This document shows, piece after piece, positions 26,825 to 35,980 of a stretch of 64,000 bases of DNA; the stretch's first letter is position 1; each line of letters opens with the position of its first letter. The DNA lies in assembly GCF_040581405.1 (NCBI RefSeq), contig NZ_CP137157.1, positions 1,900,001 through 1,964,000 of the forward strand. Reading direction: 5' to 3'. The notes beneath the pieces were generated by a model. It was not told where the DNA came from. It did not search any database and saw nothing but the letters and a program-made list of their open reading frames with translations. The translations under genes were made by a program, and so were the position numbers. The DNA comes from Komagataeibacter sucrofermentans DSM 15973 (GTDB lineage: Bacteria; Pseudomonadota; Alphaproteobacteria; Acetobacterales; Acetobacteraceae).

Positions 26825-27565
26825 ATGAGCGTTTCCCCTCCTCCCCCCTCCCGGCCCGAGAACGAAGCCGCCCTGGTCCTGTTTTCTGGCGGCCAGGATT
26901 CAGCCACGTGCCTTGCCTGGGCGCTGGCGCGCTTTGGCCGGGTGGAAACGCTGGGGTTCGATTACGGGCAGCGCCATGCGGTGGAACTGGAATGCCGCGC
27001 CACGCTGCGCGATGGCATGGCGCGGCTCAACCCCACATGGGCGCAGCGCCTCGGCGCCGACCACACGCTTGATCTCGCGGCCCTTGGCACCGTGTCAGAC
27101 ACGGCGCTGACGCGTGAGGCGGAAATCGCACTCACCGAGGGCGGGCTGCCCAACACCTTCGTGCCCGGCCGCAACATCATTTTCCTCACCTTTGCCGCAG
27201 CCCTGGCCGCACGACGCAATATCCGCCACATCGTGACCGGCGTGTGCGAGACGGACTATTCCGGCTACCCCGACTGCCGCGATGACACGATCAAGTCCCT
27301 GCAGGTGACCCTCAACCTGGGCATGGCCAGCCATTATATCCTGCACACCCCGCTCATGTGGATCGACAAAGCCCAGACATGGGATCTGGCCGGACAGCTT
27401 GGCGGCGACGCGCTGGTGCAACTGATCAACCACGAGAGCCATAGCTGCTACCTCGGCACGCGCGGCGTGCTGCATGACTGGGGGCATGGGTGTGGCACAT
27501 GCCCGGCCTGCCTGCTGCGCAAGGCAGGGTGGGAGCGGTTCATGGCACAAAAACACCATGTTTGA
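26825..27565 (+). CDS. queC: 7-cyano-7-deazaguanine (preQ0) synthase
   Basis: QueC is an ATP-dependent enzyme that turns CDG into preQ0 with ammonia. The PP-loop SGGQDS is at residues 21-26 and DYGQRH follows. The zinc-binding cysteines are near the C-terminus (CYLGTRG then CGTCPACL). Length 246 is slightly long because of a Pro-rich N-terminus. Start ATG 26825. Its last 8 bases overlap the start of queD. Confidence 0.93.
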   Translation: MSVSPPPPSRPENEAALVLFSGGQDSATCLAWALARFGRVETLGFDYGQRHAVELECRATLRDGMARLNPTWAQRLGADHTLDLAALGTVSDTALTREAEIALTEGGLPNTFVPGRNIIFLTFAAALAARRNIRHIVTGVCETDYSGYPDCRDDTIKSLQVTLNLGMASHYILHTPLMWIDKAQTWDLAGQLGGDALVQLINHESHSCYLGTRGVLHDWGHGCGTCPACLLRKAGWERFMAQKHHV

Positions 27566-28085
27566 ACTGGTCTTCAGCCGCCGCTTTTCCATGGCGCACC
27601 GGCTGCTGGCAGGCAGTAGCGAGCGCTGCGCCCTGCCGCATGGGCATAATGAATATGTGCGCGTGCACCTGCGCGCAACCACGCCCGCGCCGCTTGATGG
27701 GGGCACCAACATGGTCGTGCCCTTCGAGCGCGCCAAGGGCGTGTGGCATGGCTTCATCGACAACCATGTCGACCATGCGCTGCAACTTGGCGAGGGCGAC
27801 CCGCTGCTGGACTGGTTCCGTGTGCATGAACCCGGGCGCGCGGCCCGCATCATGATCACGCCGGGCGACCCCACGACCGAACTGCTGGCCTGCCTGCTCA
27901 TGGCCAAGCTCAATGCCTTCCTTGCCGCTGATGGCGGGGCGCTGCGCTGCGCTGCCATCGAAATAGAAGAAACGCCCACCAACACGGTCCGTTATGCCGG
28001 CGATCCGCTTGCGGCCCTGCCGCAGCCCCGCGCCGCCGCCCATTGCTGGTGGCGGCGCGCGGACATGACCATAGCCGACACCTGA
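27558..28085 (+). CDS. queD: 6-carboxytetrahydropterin synthase family protein
   Basis: This PTPS/QueD-family enzyme makes 6-carboxytetrahydropterin from dihydroneopterin triphosphate. Zinc and catalytic positions are seen: AHRL histidine near residue 12, CALPHGHNE (Cys near 24 and two His), DH in NHVDHAL near 72 and the [10 protein letters not shown] glutamate near 135. At 175 residues it is longer than the usual 120. The canonical DF of the DFGDLK segment is replaced by PF (VVPFERAK). It overlaps queC and completes the queE-queC-queD operon. Confidence 0.85.
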   Translation: MFELVFSRRFSMAHRLLAGSSERCALPHGHNEYVRVHLRATTPAPLDGGTNMVVPFERAKGVWHGFIDNHVDHALQLGEGDPLLDWFRVHEPGRAARIMITPGDPTTELLACLLMAKLNAFLAADGGALRCAAIEIEETPTNTVRYAGDPLAALPQPRAAAHCWWRRADMTIADT

Positions 28086-28116
28086 TTTTCCTACCCTGAA
28101 AGGTCCTGTTTTCTAC

Positions 28117-29577
28117 ATGTCAGCACTCGCCCGCTACCGCCAGGAATGGTTCGGCAACGTCACGCGCGACACTCTGGCCGGCATGGTCGGAACGTTCGCG
28201 CTGATCCCCGAAGTCATCGCTTTTTCCTTCGTGGCGGGGGTGGACCCGGCCGTCGGGCTTTATGCCTCCTTTGTCATCAGCGTGGTCATTGCGTTCACGG
28301 GCGGCCGATCGGGCATGATCTCGGGGGCCGCGGGCTCGGTGGCGCTGGTGGCGGCAGCACTGGTGCGCGGGCATGGCGTGCAGTACCTGCTGGCGGCTAC
28401 CCTCCTGTGCGGCCTGCTGCAGGTCGTGTTCGGCATCCTCAAGCTCGACGTGCTCATGCGCTATGTCTCGCGCCCGGTGCGCACCGGGTTCGTCAACGCG
28501 CTGGCCATCCTGATCTTTTCGGCCCAACTGCCACACATGCTGCATGTCACGTGGCATACCTATGCCATGATCGCGCTGGGGCTTGTCATCATCTACATGG
28601 TGCCGCGCTTCTTTACCGCCATCCCCTCTCCGCTCATCTGCATCGTGGTGCTGACGGTGGTGGCCGTGGCCTACCCCATGCCGCTCCACACGGTGGCCGA
28701 CCTTGGCCGCCTGCCCGACAGCCTGCCGCATCTGGTCCTGCCCGATGTGCCGTTCTCGCTTGATACGCTGGGCATCATCGCCCCCTACGCCCTGGCCATG
28801 GCCAGCGTGGGCATGCTCGAATCCATGATGACCGCCCGCGTGGTCGATGACATGACCGACACCCACAGCAGCAAGAAGCAGGAATGCATGGGCCTTGGCG
28901 TGGCCAATATTGCGGTAGGCCTGTTTGGCGGCATTGCGGGGTGCGGCATGATTGGCCAGACGGTGGGCAACCTGCGCTATGGCGGGCGGGGACGGCTTTC
29001 CACCTTCGTGGCGGGCGCATTCCTGCTGCTGCTGATGGTGGCCTTGCGCCCATGGGTGGCGCAGGTACCGGTGGCAGCCCTTGTCGCGATCATGATCATG
29101 GTCTCGGCCAGCACGTTCTCATGGGGGTCGCTGCGTGATCTCGCGCACCACCCGCGCACCACCAGCATCATCATGCTGGCCACCGTGGCGGTTGTGGTGG
29201 GCACGCATGACCTTGCCGCGGGTGTTGCCGTGGGCGTGCTGCTCAATGGCCTGTTCTTCGCCTTTCAGGTTTCGAACATGCTGTCGGTCACCAGCACGCT
29301 GTCGCCCGATGGCCAGACGCGCACCTATATCGTGAACGGGCAGGTTTTCTTTGCATCATCCGACGGGTTTACCGATGCATTCGACCTGCATGACACCGCG
29401 CGTGACATCACCATCGACCTCACCCACGCCCATCTGTGGGACATGACCGCCGCTGGCGCTGTGGAAGAACTGGTGGGCCGGATGAAGGCGCAGGGCATGC
29501 AGGTGCGCCTGACCGGGCTGAACACGGCCAGCGCCACGTTGATCGAACGGCATACCGGGCTGGAAAGCCTGGCCTGA
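28117..29577 (+). CDS. SulP family anion transporter with C-terminal STAS domain
   Basis: This 486-residue protein has about 10-12 hydrophobic segments in the first 390 residues, beginning with the conserved [19 protein letters not shown] region. It includes the SulP family's GLYASFV and [12 protein letters not shown] segments. A cytoplasmic STAS domain (about 400-486) follows, with the [12 protein letters not shown] strand. SulP proteins move sulfate, bicarbonate or dicarboxylates; the substrate cannot be read from sequence. It lies 31 bases after queD on the same strand. Confidence 0.85.
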   Translation: MSALARYRQEWFGNVTRDTLAGMVGTFALIPEVIAFSFVAGVDPAVGLYASFVISVVIAFTGGRSGMISGAAGSVALVAAALVRGHGVQYLLAATLLCGLLQVVFGILKLDVLMRYVSRPVRTGFVNALAILIFSAQLPHMLHVTWHTYAMIALGLVIIYMVPRFFTAIPSPLICIVVLTVVAVAYPMPLHTVADLGRLPDSLPHLVLPDVPFSLDTLGIIAPYALAMASVGMLESMMTARVVDDMTDTHSSKKQECMGLGVANIAVGLFGGIAGCGMIGQTVGNLRYGGRGRLSTFVAGAFLLLLMVALRPWVAQVPVAALVAIMIMVSASTFSWGSLRDLAHHPRTTSIIMLATVAVVVGTHDLAAGVAVGVLLNGLFFAFQVSNMLSVTSTLSPDGQTRTYIVNGQVFFASSDGFTDAFDLHDTARDITIDLTHAHLWDMTAAGAVEELVGRMKAQGMQVRLTGLNTASATLIERHTGLESLA

Positions 29578-30108
29578 GCGGGATGGGGCATCATGCCCCT
29601 TCCTCATCTCTTGCAGGAAGCTGCCTCAAAAATTTTTGGGGAAGCTTTTTTCAACAGGCATTCAGGACGACTGCTTTCCGGCCTCCCCGCTCGTGAACAA
29701 CACATCGGCCTGACTGCGGGCCATGTCGGCGGAGCCTGTCGCCTGAACAGCCATTCTCGAGGGGTCGCGCGACAAGCTGAGCTGGCGAAGGCTGGTCATA
29801 GCTGGACCAGACATCTTTTCCCGGCCCCTGCGGCGCACGCCACGCCCTCTTCATAATATATCCGCCGTACGGTCAATCGCCCTGAGGCCGGGACGCCGGA
29901 AGCAAAACATCGATCCCCTGCCCACCCGGTTGGCGCAACCATGCATGACGGTGGCATTCCGTTCACGGTCCATATCCGCACGGACAGGTCAGGGTCATAT
30001 TAGACCCTGCACAGAAAGAGCACCTGCACGTCAGGCAGGCCCGGCACCGTTCCAACCAGCCCGATAGAGAGGCGGATTGATACGGAGCCTGTCCCGGCTG
30101 CTGACGGG
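29578..30108. other. 531-base convergent intergenic region
   Basis: No open frame here looks like a protein. The segment holds a GGGGC/GCCCC hairpin at 29585-29599 that may end the SulP transcript, a copy of an AT-rich repeat near 29627-29654 and a GGGTC-ATATTA-GACCC stem-loop at 29992-30007 on the side of the minus-strand operon. The central part has no recognisable function. Confidence 0.5.
29627..29654 (+). repeat. AT-rich intergenic repeat, copy 1
   Basis: AATTTTTGGGGAAGCTTT followed by TTTCAA closely matches the minus-strand sequence at 45512-45538. The AGCTTTTTTCAA core is shared exactly. The inverted arm present in the other copy is degenerate here. Confidence 0.5.
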
Positions 30109-31005
30109 TTATGGCCTGCGTTTGCTTGAGGTCGGGGTTGCCGCAGGCGCAGCAAAAGGATCGGCAACCGAGGCCGTCCCTGCCAGTTTGGCCCACTGGT
30201 CGGCTGCTGTCGTATCCCCGGCCTGCCGTGCACTCTGGCTGGCACGCGCATAAAGCTGGGCCGCAGCCTGTGCATTGCCCGCCCTGGTGGCCGCGCGGGC
30301 GGCGACGCCAAGGGCGCGGGCCATATCACGGTAATGCACCTGTGTCTGGCGAATGGTCGCGGCCTGCAGCGCATCCTGCCAGGCGGTCTGGGCGCTGCCG
30401 CCGGTAGCCAGCAGGTTGCGGGCCGCCATTTCCTTGGCGTCGGCGCTCCAGCTATCGGGCAGCTTGCCGGTCAGCGTCTCGAAATATGCCGCGACCGAGG
30501 CCAGGGTTGCGTCATCCCCGCTCTCATCGGCAATCAGCCCACGGATGAACTGGCCTTTTTCCGCAATGTCGGGGTCCTGTGCGCCAGCGGCAAGGGCGGC
30601 CTGTTTCGCGGCTTCCGCCTCGCGGCCCAGCCGGTGCAGCGCACCGGCCTGCACCAGGTCCAGCCCCGTATCATCTGCTGCCTGCCCGCGCAGCGCCAGC
30701 GCCGCGCGGGTTGAGGTAATGGTAGCCAGTGCATCCTGCGGCTTGTTTTCATCAAGCTGCACGGTGGCCAGATTATAGCCTGCATCGCCTATGGCCGTTA
30801 CGTCATCACGCGCTACGGCACGCTGGCCTGCCGCGCGGTACTGCTGCTCGGCCACGGCAAGGCGGTCAAGCCCCACGGCATCGCGCCCGGTATCCATATC
30901 CTGCGACAAGGTGCTGTCCGTCGGGGGGGCGGGCGTCTGTGCCCCGCCGCAGGCGGCAAGGACGAGTGCCAGACCCAGTGCCGCATAGTCTTTTTTCATC
31001 TTCAT
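30109..31005 (-). CDS. Lipoprotein with helical repeats, partner of MCE transport genes
   Basis: The N-terminus is a lipoprotein signal peptide with the LAAC lipobox, so Cys19 should be acylated. The rest is Ala/Gln-rich and helical, with TPR-like spacing (repeats of about 35 residues between about 40 and 285) and a Pro-rich tail. The usual auxiliary lipoprotein of MCE systems (PqiC type) has a different, beta-rich fold, so this is a different kind of accessory. It is the last gene of a five-gene coupled operon; its ATG overlaps the stop of the MCE gene. A periplasmic docking role is inferred. Confidence 0.6.
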   Translation of the reverse strand: MKMKKDYAALGLALVLAACGGAQTPAPPTDSTLSQDMDTGRDAVGLDRLAVAEQQYRAAGQRAVARDDVTAIGDAGYNLATVQLDENKPQDALATITSTRAALALRGQAADDTGLDLVQAGALHRLGREAEAAKQAALAAGAQDPDIAEKGQFIRGLIADESGDDATLASVAAYFETLTGKLPDSWSADAKEMAARNLLATGGSAQTAWQDALQAATIRQTQVHYRDMARALGVAARAATRAGNAQAAAQLYARASQSARQAGDTTAADQWAKLAGTASVADPFAAPAATPTSSKRRP

Positions 31006-31952
31006 GGCTGCACCTTCTGCGCGGGAAGACGGGCATGCCCTTTCTTCACCTTGTTACCACTGCCGCCGAGCAGCCACATGCCCCGCATCTGGTCAACCAG
31101 CTTCTGCAGGCTGCTGGCCGTGGTCTGGGCCTGCACCAGAAGCACCGGGAGCTGCTGGCTGGCATCCTTGAGGTTGCTGGTAATGGCGGGTGTTGCGTTA
31201 CTCAGGTCGCCCGTCGCCTTCTGCACGTTACTCATCGAGGCGCTGGCCTTGTCCATCACGACGGCAAGCTGCTTCTCGATCGGGGTCAACTGGCTGACCG
31301 TGGCATCAAGGCTGGTGATCATCTGTTCCGCCTGGCGGATCAGGTCATCATTGGTCATGAGCCGCCCGATCGAGCCCTTACCCGCATGCATGTCGGTAAT
31401 GGTGGCATCGAGCGTTGCCATCATGTGCTGGGCGTTATCAAGCACCGGGATCACGCGGTCGCGGATGTCGCTGAAGGTCTGGGTAATGGTATCGGCCGGG
31501 TTGGGCGCGTTGGTGGCGCTGAGCACGGCGTAGCTCCAGTCCAGCTTCTCGCCCACGCCACGCGAGATGTCGATATAGCTCGCCCCCGCCACCACGAAGC
31601 GCTTGCGGATGATGGCCGTGCTGTCATGGCGGATATAGGGTTCGATGTCAGGATCGATCTCGGCAACGGCGTACATGCCGCCCGAAGGGTTGATGCGCAC
31701 GCGGCGCACCGTGCCCGCGTGGATGCCCATCACCTCAAGGTCATCGCCAACAGCAAGGCCACTCACCCCGTTTTCTGGCAGCACGATGCGCAGCCTGCCC
31801 GCGGGGGTGAGCCAGTCGCGCAGCACGCCGGCCTCGATCACCGCGCCAAACAGGATGACCAGGGCAACCAGAACAAGGATGCCTACCCATTCATCGGCGT
31901 AACGGACGCGCACAAGCTGCCGGATTCCGTCTGACTGTTGTTTCTGCACCAT
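31002..31952 (-). CDS. MlaD-type MCE domain protein
   Basis: One transmembrane helix (residues about 22-42, WVGILVLVALVILFG) anchors the protein. It is followed by a single MCE domain (about 50-145) with the LRIVLPENGVSGLAVGDDLEV and GIHAGTVRRVRI strands. The C-terminal half is a long helical region rich in Gln and Ser that could form the tubular stalk seen in MCE hexamers. MCE proteins shuttle phospholipids or other hydrophobic molecules across the periplasm. Its ATG overlaps the last base of the ATPase-like gene, and its stop overlaps the lipoprotein start. Confidence 0.85.
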   Translation of the reverse strand: MVQKQQSDGIRQLVRVRYADEWVGILVLVALVILFGAVIEAGVLRDWLTPAGRLRIVLPENGVSGLAVGDDLEVMGIHAGTVRRVRINPSGGMYAVAEIDPDIEPYIRHDSTAIIRKRFVVAGASYIDISRGVGEKLDWSYAVLSATNAPNPADTITQTFSDIRDRVIPVLDNAQHMMATLDATITDMHAGKGSIGRLMTNDDLIRQAEQMITSLDATVSQLTPIEKQLAVVMDKASASMSNVQKATGDLSNATPAITSNLKDASQQLPVLLVQAQTTASSLQKLVDQMRGMWLLGGSGNKVKKGHARLPAQKVQP

Positions 31953-32647
31953 TACACCACCCGCAGGGAAAAAAGACCTTCGTCGAGAAGGCGCATGTGG
32001 ATATTCACCGCCTTGCGATATTCATGCCACGCCGCAGAGGAGCGGACGAACCACAGCACCCCGCAGCCACGGTCGCGCGCGGCGGTCATCGTTTCAAAAA
32101 ACGGCAGGACCGTCTCTTCTGGCAGCATGTCGGAAATATCTTCCAGTATCAGCAGGTCAGGCCGCCCCATGAAGGCGCGCACGCAGGCCGCCCGCGCCAG
32201 ATCCGCGCCTGAAAGCCGGTCTGGCGCGGTAATGGGCAGGCCGGGAAAGCCGAATGTATGCCCAAGCTCGGTTGCGCGATGCACCACATTCTCGAACGGG
32301 TCCGTCGTATGGTACAGGTGTGGCAGCATGATGTTGAGATGCGTGCCGAACAGGCTCAGCCAGCTACCGTGGCGCGAGATACGGCCAATACGCCCGCGCA
32401 GCGCGTTGAGCTGCCGGTCATGCAGCGTGCTCCAGTCCAGCCCCATGAACTTGATGCTGCCCTGCGTGAGCGGGATCATGCCGGTGCACAGATCAGCGAA
32501 CATGGCGGCGCGCTCAAAATCACGGCAGTCGATCACCGCGCATTCACCCGGCATGATGCGCAGGTTGTAGGGCGCGGGCATGAGGCCGCTTTCATCGAAC
32601 GAGGGTACGGCGTCGCGTAGTTCCAGCAGGGGCGCGTTTGCTGCCAT
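31952..32647 (-). CDS. Degenerate ABC ATPase-like subunit (MlaF-type pseudo-NBD)
   Basis: The 231-residue protein has the overall layout of an MlaF-like ATPase: GECAVI strand near residue 35, an LSGADLARAA signature-like helix near 145 and an LLILEDIS strand near 170. The Walker A loop is missing: where GxSGxGKST is expected the sequence reads DCRDFERAA, so the glycines, lysine and serine/threonine are all lost. In Walker B the DE pair appears as ED. The frame is intact and lies tightly between permease and MCE genes, so the gene is probably functional but unable to hydrolyse ATP in the usual way. It might recruit another ATPase or act structurally. Confidence 0.75.
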   Translation of the reverse strand: MAANAPLLELRDAVPSFDESGLMPAPYNLRIMPGECAVIDCRDFERAAMFADLCTGMIPLTQGSIKFMGLDWSTLHDRQLNALRGRIGRISRHGSWLSLFGTHLNIMLPHLYHTTDPFENVVHRATELGHTFGFPGLPITAPDRLSGADLARAACVRAFMGRPDLLILEDISDMLPEETVLPFFETMTAARDRGCGVLWFVRSSAAWHEYRKAVNIHMRLLDEGLFSLRVV

Positions 32648-32649
32648 GG

Positions 32650-33546
32650 TCAGAAATCCAGCATGAAGAGGATATTGACCACCAGCACCAGCATGATCCC
32701 GCGGGCGAAGCCGCGCGGCATGATGGTGGCCATCGTATCGTTACTGCTTACGGTCAGCCCCGAAATGCACGCCCCCAGCCCGACAAAGAAACCGACCAGC
32801 ACGAATTTGAGCGGGATGATGAGGTAATCCCACGTGGTCATGGCCGCCAGCACGTTGAAAAAGAACGTCCAGACCGAGGACGTGATGGCCCCGCTGGCAT
32901 GCGCCACCACAAAACCCATGAGCAGCGACACGACCGCAAAGATCATGCCCAGCGTAAAGCCCCCCACCGTAAAGGCGAAGGTGCGCGGCATGACCAGTGC
33001 AAGGAAAGGGTCGATGCCACGCGCCTGCAGGCCGCGCACCTCGCCGCCCAGCACCATCATGCCGATCTCGGTCAGCGACAGCATGCCGCTGCGGCCCATC
33101 AGGATGATGCCGACAAGAATGGGCGAGATTTCACGCACCAGCACCGAGACCAGGATCGAACCCGTCATCTGCGCCATGCCAGCATAACCCAGCCAGTATG
33201 CCGCCTGCGACACGACCATGAGGCCCGCAAGCGTGGCCGTAATGACAATGCTCAGGAAACCGCCGCCAATCACCTGCCGCAAGGTGGCGCGGAATTCATA
33301 GATGACAGGCCTGCGCCATGAATTGGGGCGCAGGCTCTCGCGCAGCGTGCCCCATCCGGCCCCGATCAGCAGCAGCGTGAAGCGGACCTGATGGCGCGTC
33401 AGCCGCCCGATGGCGGCAAGCCATGGCGCAAAACGCCCGATCAGCGTGGCGAAGCGGCCCGTATCCTTGCTGTCCTCTGGCGGGGCCATCTGGGCCAGCA
33501 CGCTCGAGGCCTGCTGCTCGGGCGGCGGGGGCGAGGTGTCGGTCAT
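32650..33546 (-). CDS. MlaE family ABC permease
   Basis: This 298-residue MlaE/YrbE permease starts with a cytoplasmic Pro/Gln-rich tail (1-45) and then five or so hydrophobic segments. The family's interfacial helix (YEFRATLRQVIGGG), the LVREISPILVGIILMGRSG coupling region and the RTFAF segment near 205 are visible. In Mla systems this subunit forms the membrane channel for lipid between ATPase and MCE ring. It overlaps the sensor gene's stop (ATGA) and is followed by the pseudo-NBD after 2 bases. Confidence 0.88.
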   Translation of the reverse strand: MTDTSPPPPEQQASSVLAQMAPPEDSKDTGRFATLIGRFAPWLAAIGRLTRHQVRFTLLLIGAGWGTLRESLRPNSWRRPVIYEFRATLRQVIGGGFLSIVITATLAGLMVVSQAAYWLGYAGMAQMTGSILVSVLVREISPILVGIILMGRSGMLSLTEIGMMVLGGEVRGLQARGIDPFLALVMPRTFAFTVGGFTLGMIFAVVSLLMGFVVAHASGAITSSVWTFFFNVLAAMTTWDYLIIPLKFVLVGFFVGLGACISGLTVSSNDTMATIMPRGFARGIMLVLVVNILFMLDF

Positions 33547-35906
33547 CGCCGCCCGGCCAGCACGTAGGTGCGCGTCAGCCCCGCGCCGGGAATGAAGAAG
33601 CGCCCGCGCTCACGGAACAGGAAGTTCTGGCGCAGCTGGTGATAGACATCCTCCGTGACCTGAATGGTGCCGACATCGGGCGCGCCCTGCGCCATCATCT
33701 CGGCCATGCCCATGGCATCGCCCCACAGGTTGAAGGCCTGCGGCGCCTTGCCCAGCATGCCACCAAAGACAGGCCCGACATCGATGCCGATGCGGAAGAC
33801 AGGGTCGAGATCTTCCTTCGCCAGCACGGCCAGCGTGTTTTCACGCATCATCAGCGCCGCGTTGGCCATGCGAAAGACGGCCCCCTTGTCGGGCGTGCGC
33901 GAGCAACCGGCCACGCACACCACGCGGTGGCCAAGCATGCGGATGGAGAACAGCCCGCACTGCCGGGCAATATCCTGCAGCATGCCCGCCATCGCATCAA
34001 TCAGCTTGAGGTTGGCCATCGGGTCGTTCTGGGCCGTCATGACAATATCCGACAGGCTGATGACCATGATGGCCACGGCGGGGAAGAACCCTTCCATGTT
34101 GGCCAGGTCCTGCGCCGAAGGCTGGCCGTTCATGCCCAGGCTGCCGGGCGTGAGCAGGAAGCCCTGGCTGGCGTCATGCGGCACTTCATCGGACGAAGGC
34201 TCGGATTCCAGTTCCTCGCGCGCGGCGGCGACCGCCGTATAGTGCTGCGCGGAGAAGCGTGCCGCCGTAACGCCTGCCACCATTTCCACAAAATGGGAGA
34301 CTACCTGCGCCCGCGGCGCATCCTCAAGCGTGATAACACCCACCGGGCCACTGCTGCCCGGAATGGGGCTGCAGAACAGCGTCCTGCTGCCAAACGAGCG
34401 CATGTAGACGCGGTAGAACGCTCCCACCCGTTCATCGGCTGCGGCATTTTCAGTTGTCAGCACGTCACCATGCGCGACGGCATCAAAGAAGGTCTTGAGG
34501 TCGGTGGTGGCCATTTCGAAGCCACCGGAATGCACATCCTGCTGCCGGTCGTAGGAATCGATGCACATCAGCGTGTGCCCATCATGCAGGATGCGCCAGA
34601 TGGCGGCACGGCGGGCATGGGACTGGTCGGCCAGCGTCTCGGTCAGGAGCAGGGCGTTATCTTCGGGGTTGAACAGGTCCGGGTAGGTTGCGACCGTTTG
34701 CAGGGCATGGCTCTCGTAATTGGCCACATTACGCGACTGCGCGATCTGCGCGCGCATGCGGTCGGCCCGGCGCGCCTGAAGGAACAGAAGCAGCCCCAGC
34801 CCCGAGGCCAGTATCACGACCAGCACGGTAAAGAGCAGGTTCTGCCGCCCATCCGCCATGGCGAATTGTGAGAAATCATCCTCCGGCGCGACGAGCAGCA
34901 GCACCCAGCTATCGGTGCCAACCGGCAGGTTGGCCGTGATGGTGACGTAGTTCTTGCCCTTTACCTTGACCGTGCGCGCGCCATCGCCATGCACGCGATA
35001 TTCATCAAACGCTTTGGTCATGACCGGAAAGTGCTTCGGGTCAAGCTTCATCCTGTCGGGGTCGCCGCCCGCGGCGGCCTCGGCCTCCTGCATGCCATGA
35101 CCTGCGAGCACATGCCCGTCGCGGTCCATCAGGATGGCGTTGCCGCTTTCGCCAATGCGCAGGGAATTGAGGAATTTGTTCAGATGCGCCAGCGACATGT
35201 TGATGGCATAGACATAGGTCTTGTCATCCTGCCCCTTATAGGGAATGGCCGCCGTAATCGTAAGCTGCCGGGTCACTTCCACGATATAGGGGTGGGTCCA
35301 GTGCAGTTGCCCTTCCTTGACCGTATCGGCAAACCAGGCATGGCCGCGCGGGTCATAGCTGCCAGCCGGGGTCTGCCACTGCCTGAGCACCTTACCGTTG
35401 GCGTCACGCAGTTCATGGGTGAAGATGGGCGGCTTGTCCGCCTGCCTGACCAGGGTGGTCAGGGCCACCTGCTGGTCGTTCTCGCCATGTTCGAGCGTGC
35501 TGAAATTGCCATCGCCATCAGCGATATAGAAGGACTGGATCTGCGGCACGTTGCGCAGCATGGTGCTGCTGTAGCCCATGAATATCTTCTGTTCCACCGC
35601 GGGCGCGCCATGTTCGAGCATGTCACGCGCCACCACGCTGCCAGCCGATGCCGGGGCGAGGAAGGAATTGACTTCCTTGGCGATGTAATCCTGCTGGCTG
35701 ACCAGCAGTTCATGCGTCAGGGCAAGCGCTCCGGTGCGCACCGTGCGGTAGGAGTGCCAGCCAAAGCCTGCGATGAGGGCAATGATGCTCACCACGCCCG
35801 CCACGGGCACGCCCACGTGCAGCAGGAAACGCTTGACCTGATCGGAAGGGGCAATCGTGGGATCGACAATCTCGTCCGTGGACAATGCTCTCTTCCTGTT
35901 CAACAC
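33543..35906 (-). CDS. Cache-GAF sensor with degenerate class III cyclase domain
   Basis: The 787-residue membrane sensor has a helix at about 28-50, an extracytoplasmic double-Cache-like domain (about 60-335), a second helix near 350-375, a GAF-like domain (about 395-545) and a C-terminal class III cyclase domain (about 610-785). In the cyclase part the fold elements GIDVGPVFGG and NLWGDAM are kept. The first metal-Asp position aligns with Ser (VISLSD), the second reads GH instead of GD, and the catalytic Asn/Arg segment reads AMGMAEMM instead of VNxxxR. Cyclase activity is therefore doubtful. It is the first gene of a coupled operon with MlaE, pseudo-NBD, MCE and lipoprotein genes. Confidence 0.75.
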   Translation of the reverse strand: MLNRKRALSTDEIVDPTIAPSDQVKRFLLHVGVPVAGVVSIIALIAGFGWHSYRTVRTGALALTHELLVSQQDYIAKEVNSFLAPASAGSVVARDMLEHGAPAVEQKIFMGYSSTMLRNVPQIQSFYIADGDGNFSTLEHGENDQQVALTTLVRQADKPPIFTHELRDANGKVLRQWQTPAGSYDPRGHAWFADTVKEGQLHWTHPYIVEVTRQLTITAAIPYKGQDDKTYVYAINMSLAHLNKFLNSLRIGESGNAILMDRDGHVLAGHGMQEAEAAAGGDPDRMKLDPKHFPVMTKAFDEYRVHGDGARTVKVKGKNYVTITANLPVGTDSWVLLLVAPEDDFSQFAMADGRQNLLFTVLVVILASGLGLLLFLQARRADRMRAQIAQSRNVANYESHALQTVATYPDLFNPEDNALLLTETLADQSHARRAAIWRILHDGHTLMCIDSYDRQQDVHSGGFEMATTDLKTFFDAVAHGDVLTTENAAADERVGAFYRVYMRSFGSRTLFCSPIPGSSGPVGVITLEDAPRAQVVSHFVEMVAGVTAARFSAQHYTAVAAAREELESEPSSDEVPHDASQGFLLTPGSLGMNGQPSAQDLANMEGFFPAVAIMVISLSDIVMTAQNDPMANLKLIDAMAGMLQDIARQCGLFSIRMLGHRVVCVAGCSRTPDKGAVFRMANAALMMRENTLAVLAKEDLDPVFRIGIDVGPVFGGMLGKAPQAFNLWGDAMGMAEMMAQGAPDVGTIQVTEDVYHQLRQNFLFRERGRFFIPGAGLTRTYVLAGRR

Positions 35907-35980
35907 ATCAGGGCTGGTGAATGCGCGAGGTTAGCCCAAAGCGGCCCTCTCGGCCACTCCCTTTGTTACATACCGCCTAT

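Noticed and set aside
29578-30108. Remnant insertion sequence between the SulP gene and the lipoprotein
   Set aside because: No transposase fragment, terminal inverted repeats or target duplication were recognised; only a short AT-rich repeat is supportable.
31952-32647. Pseudogene or frameshift explanation for the ATPase-like gene
   Set aside because: The frame is complete, of normal MlaF length, and overlaps or touches both neighbours precisely. Loss of the P-loop is local, so a maintained pseudo-enzyme fits better than a decayed gene.
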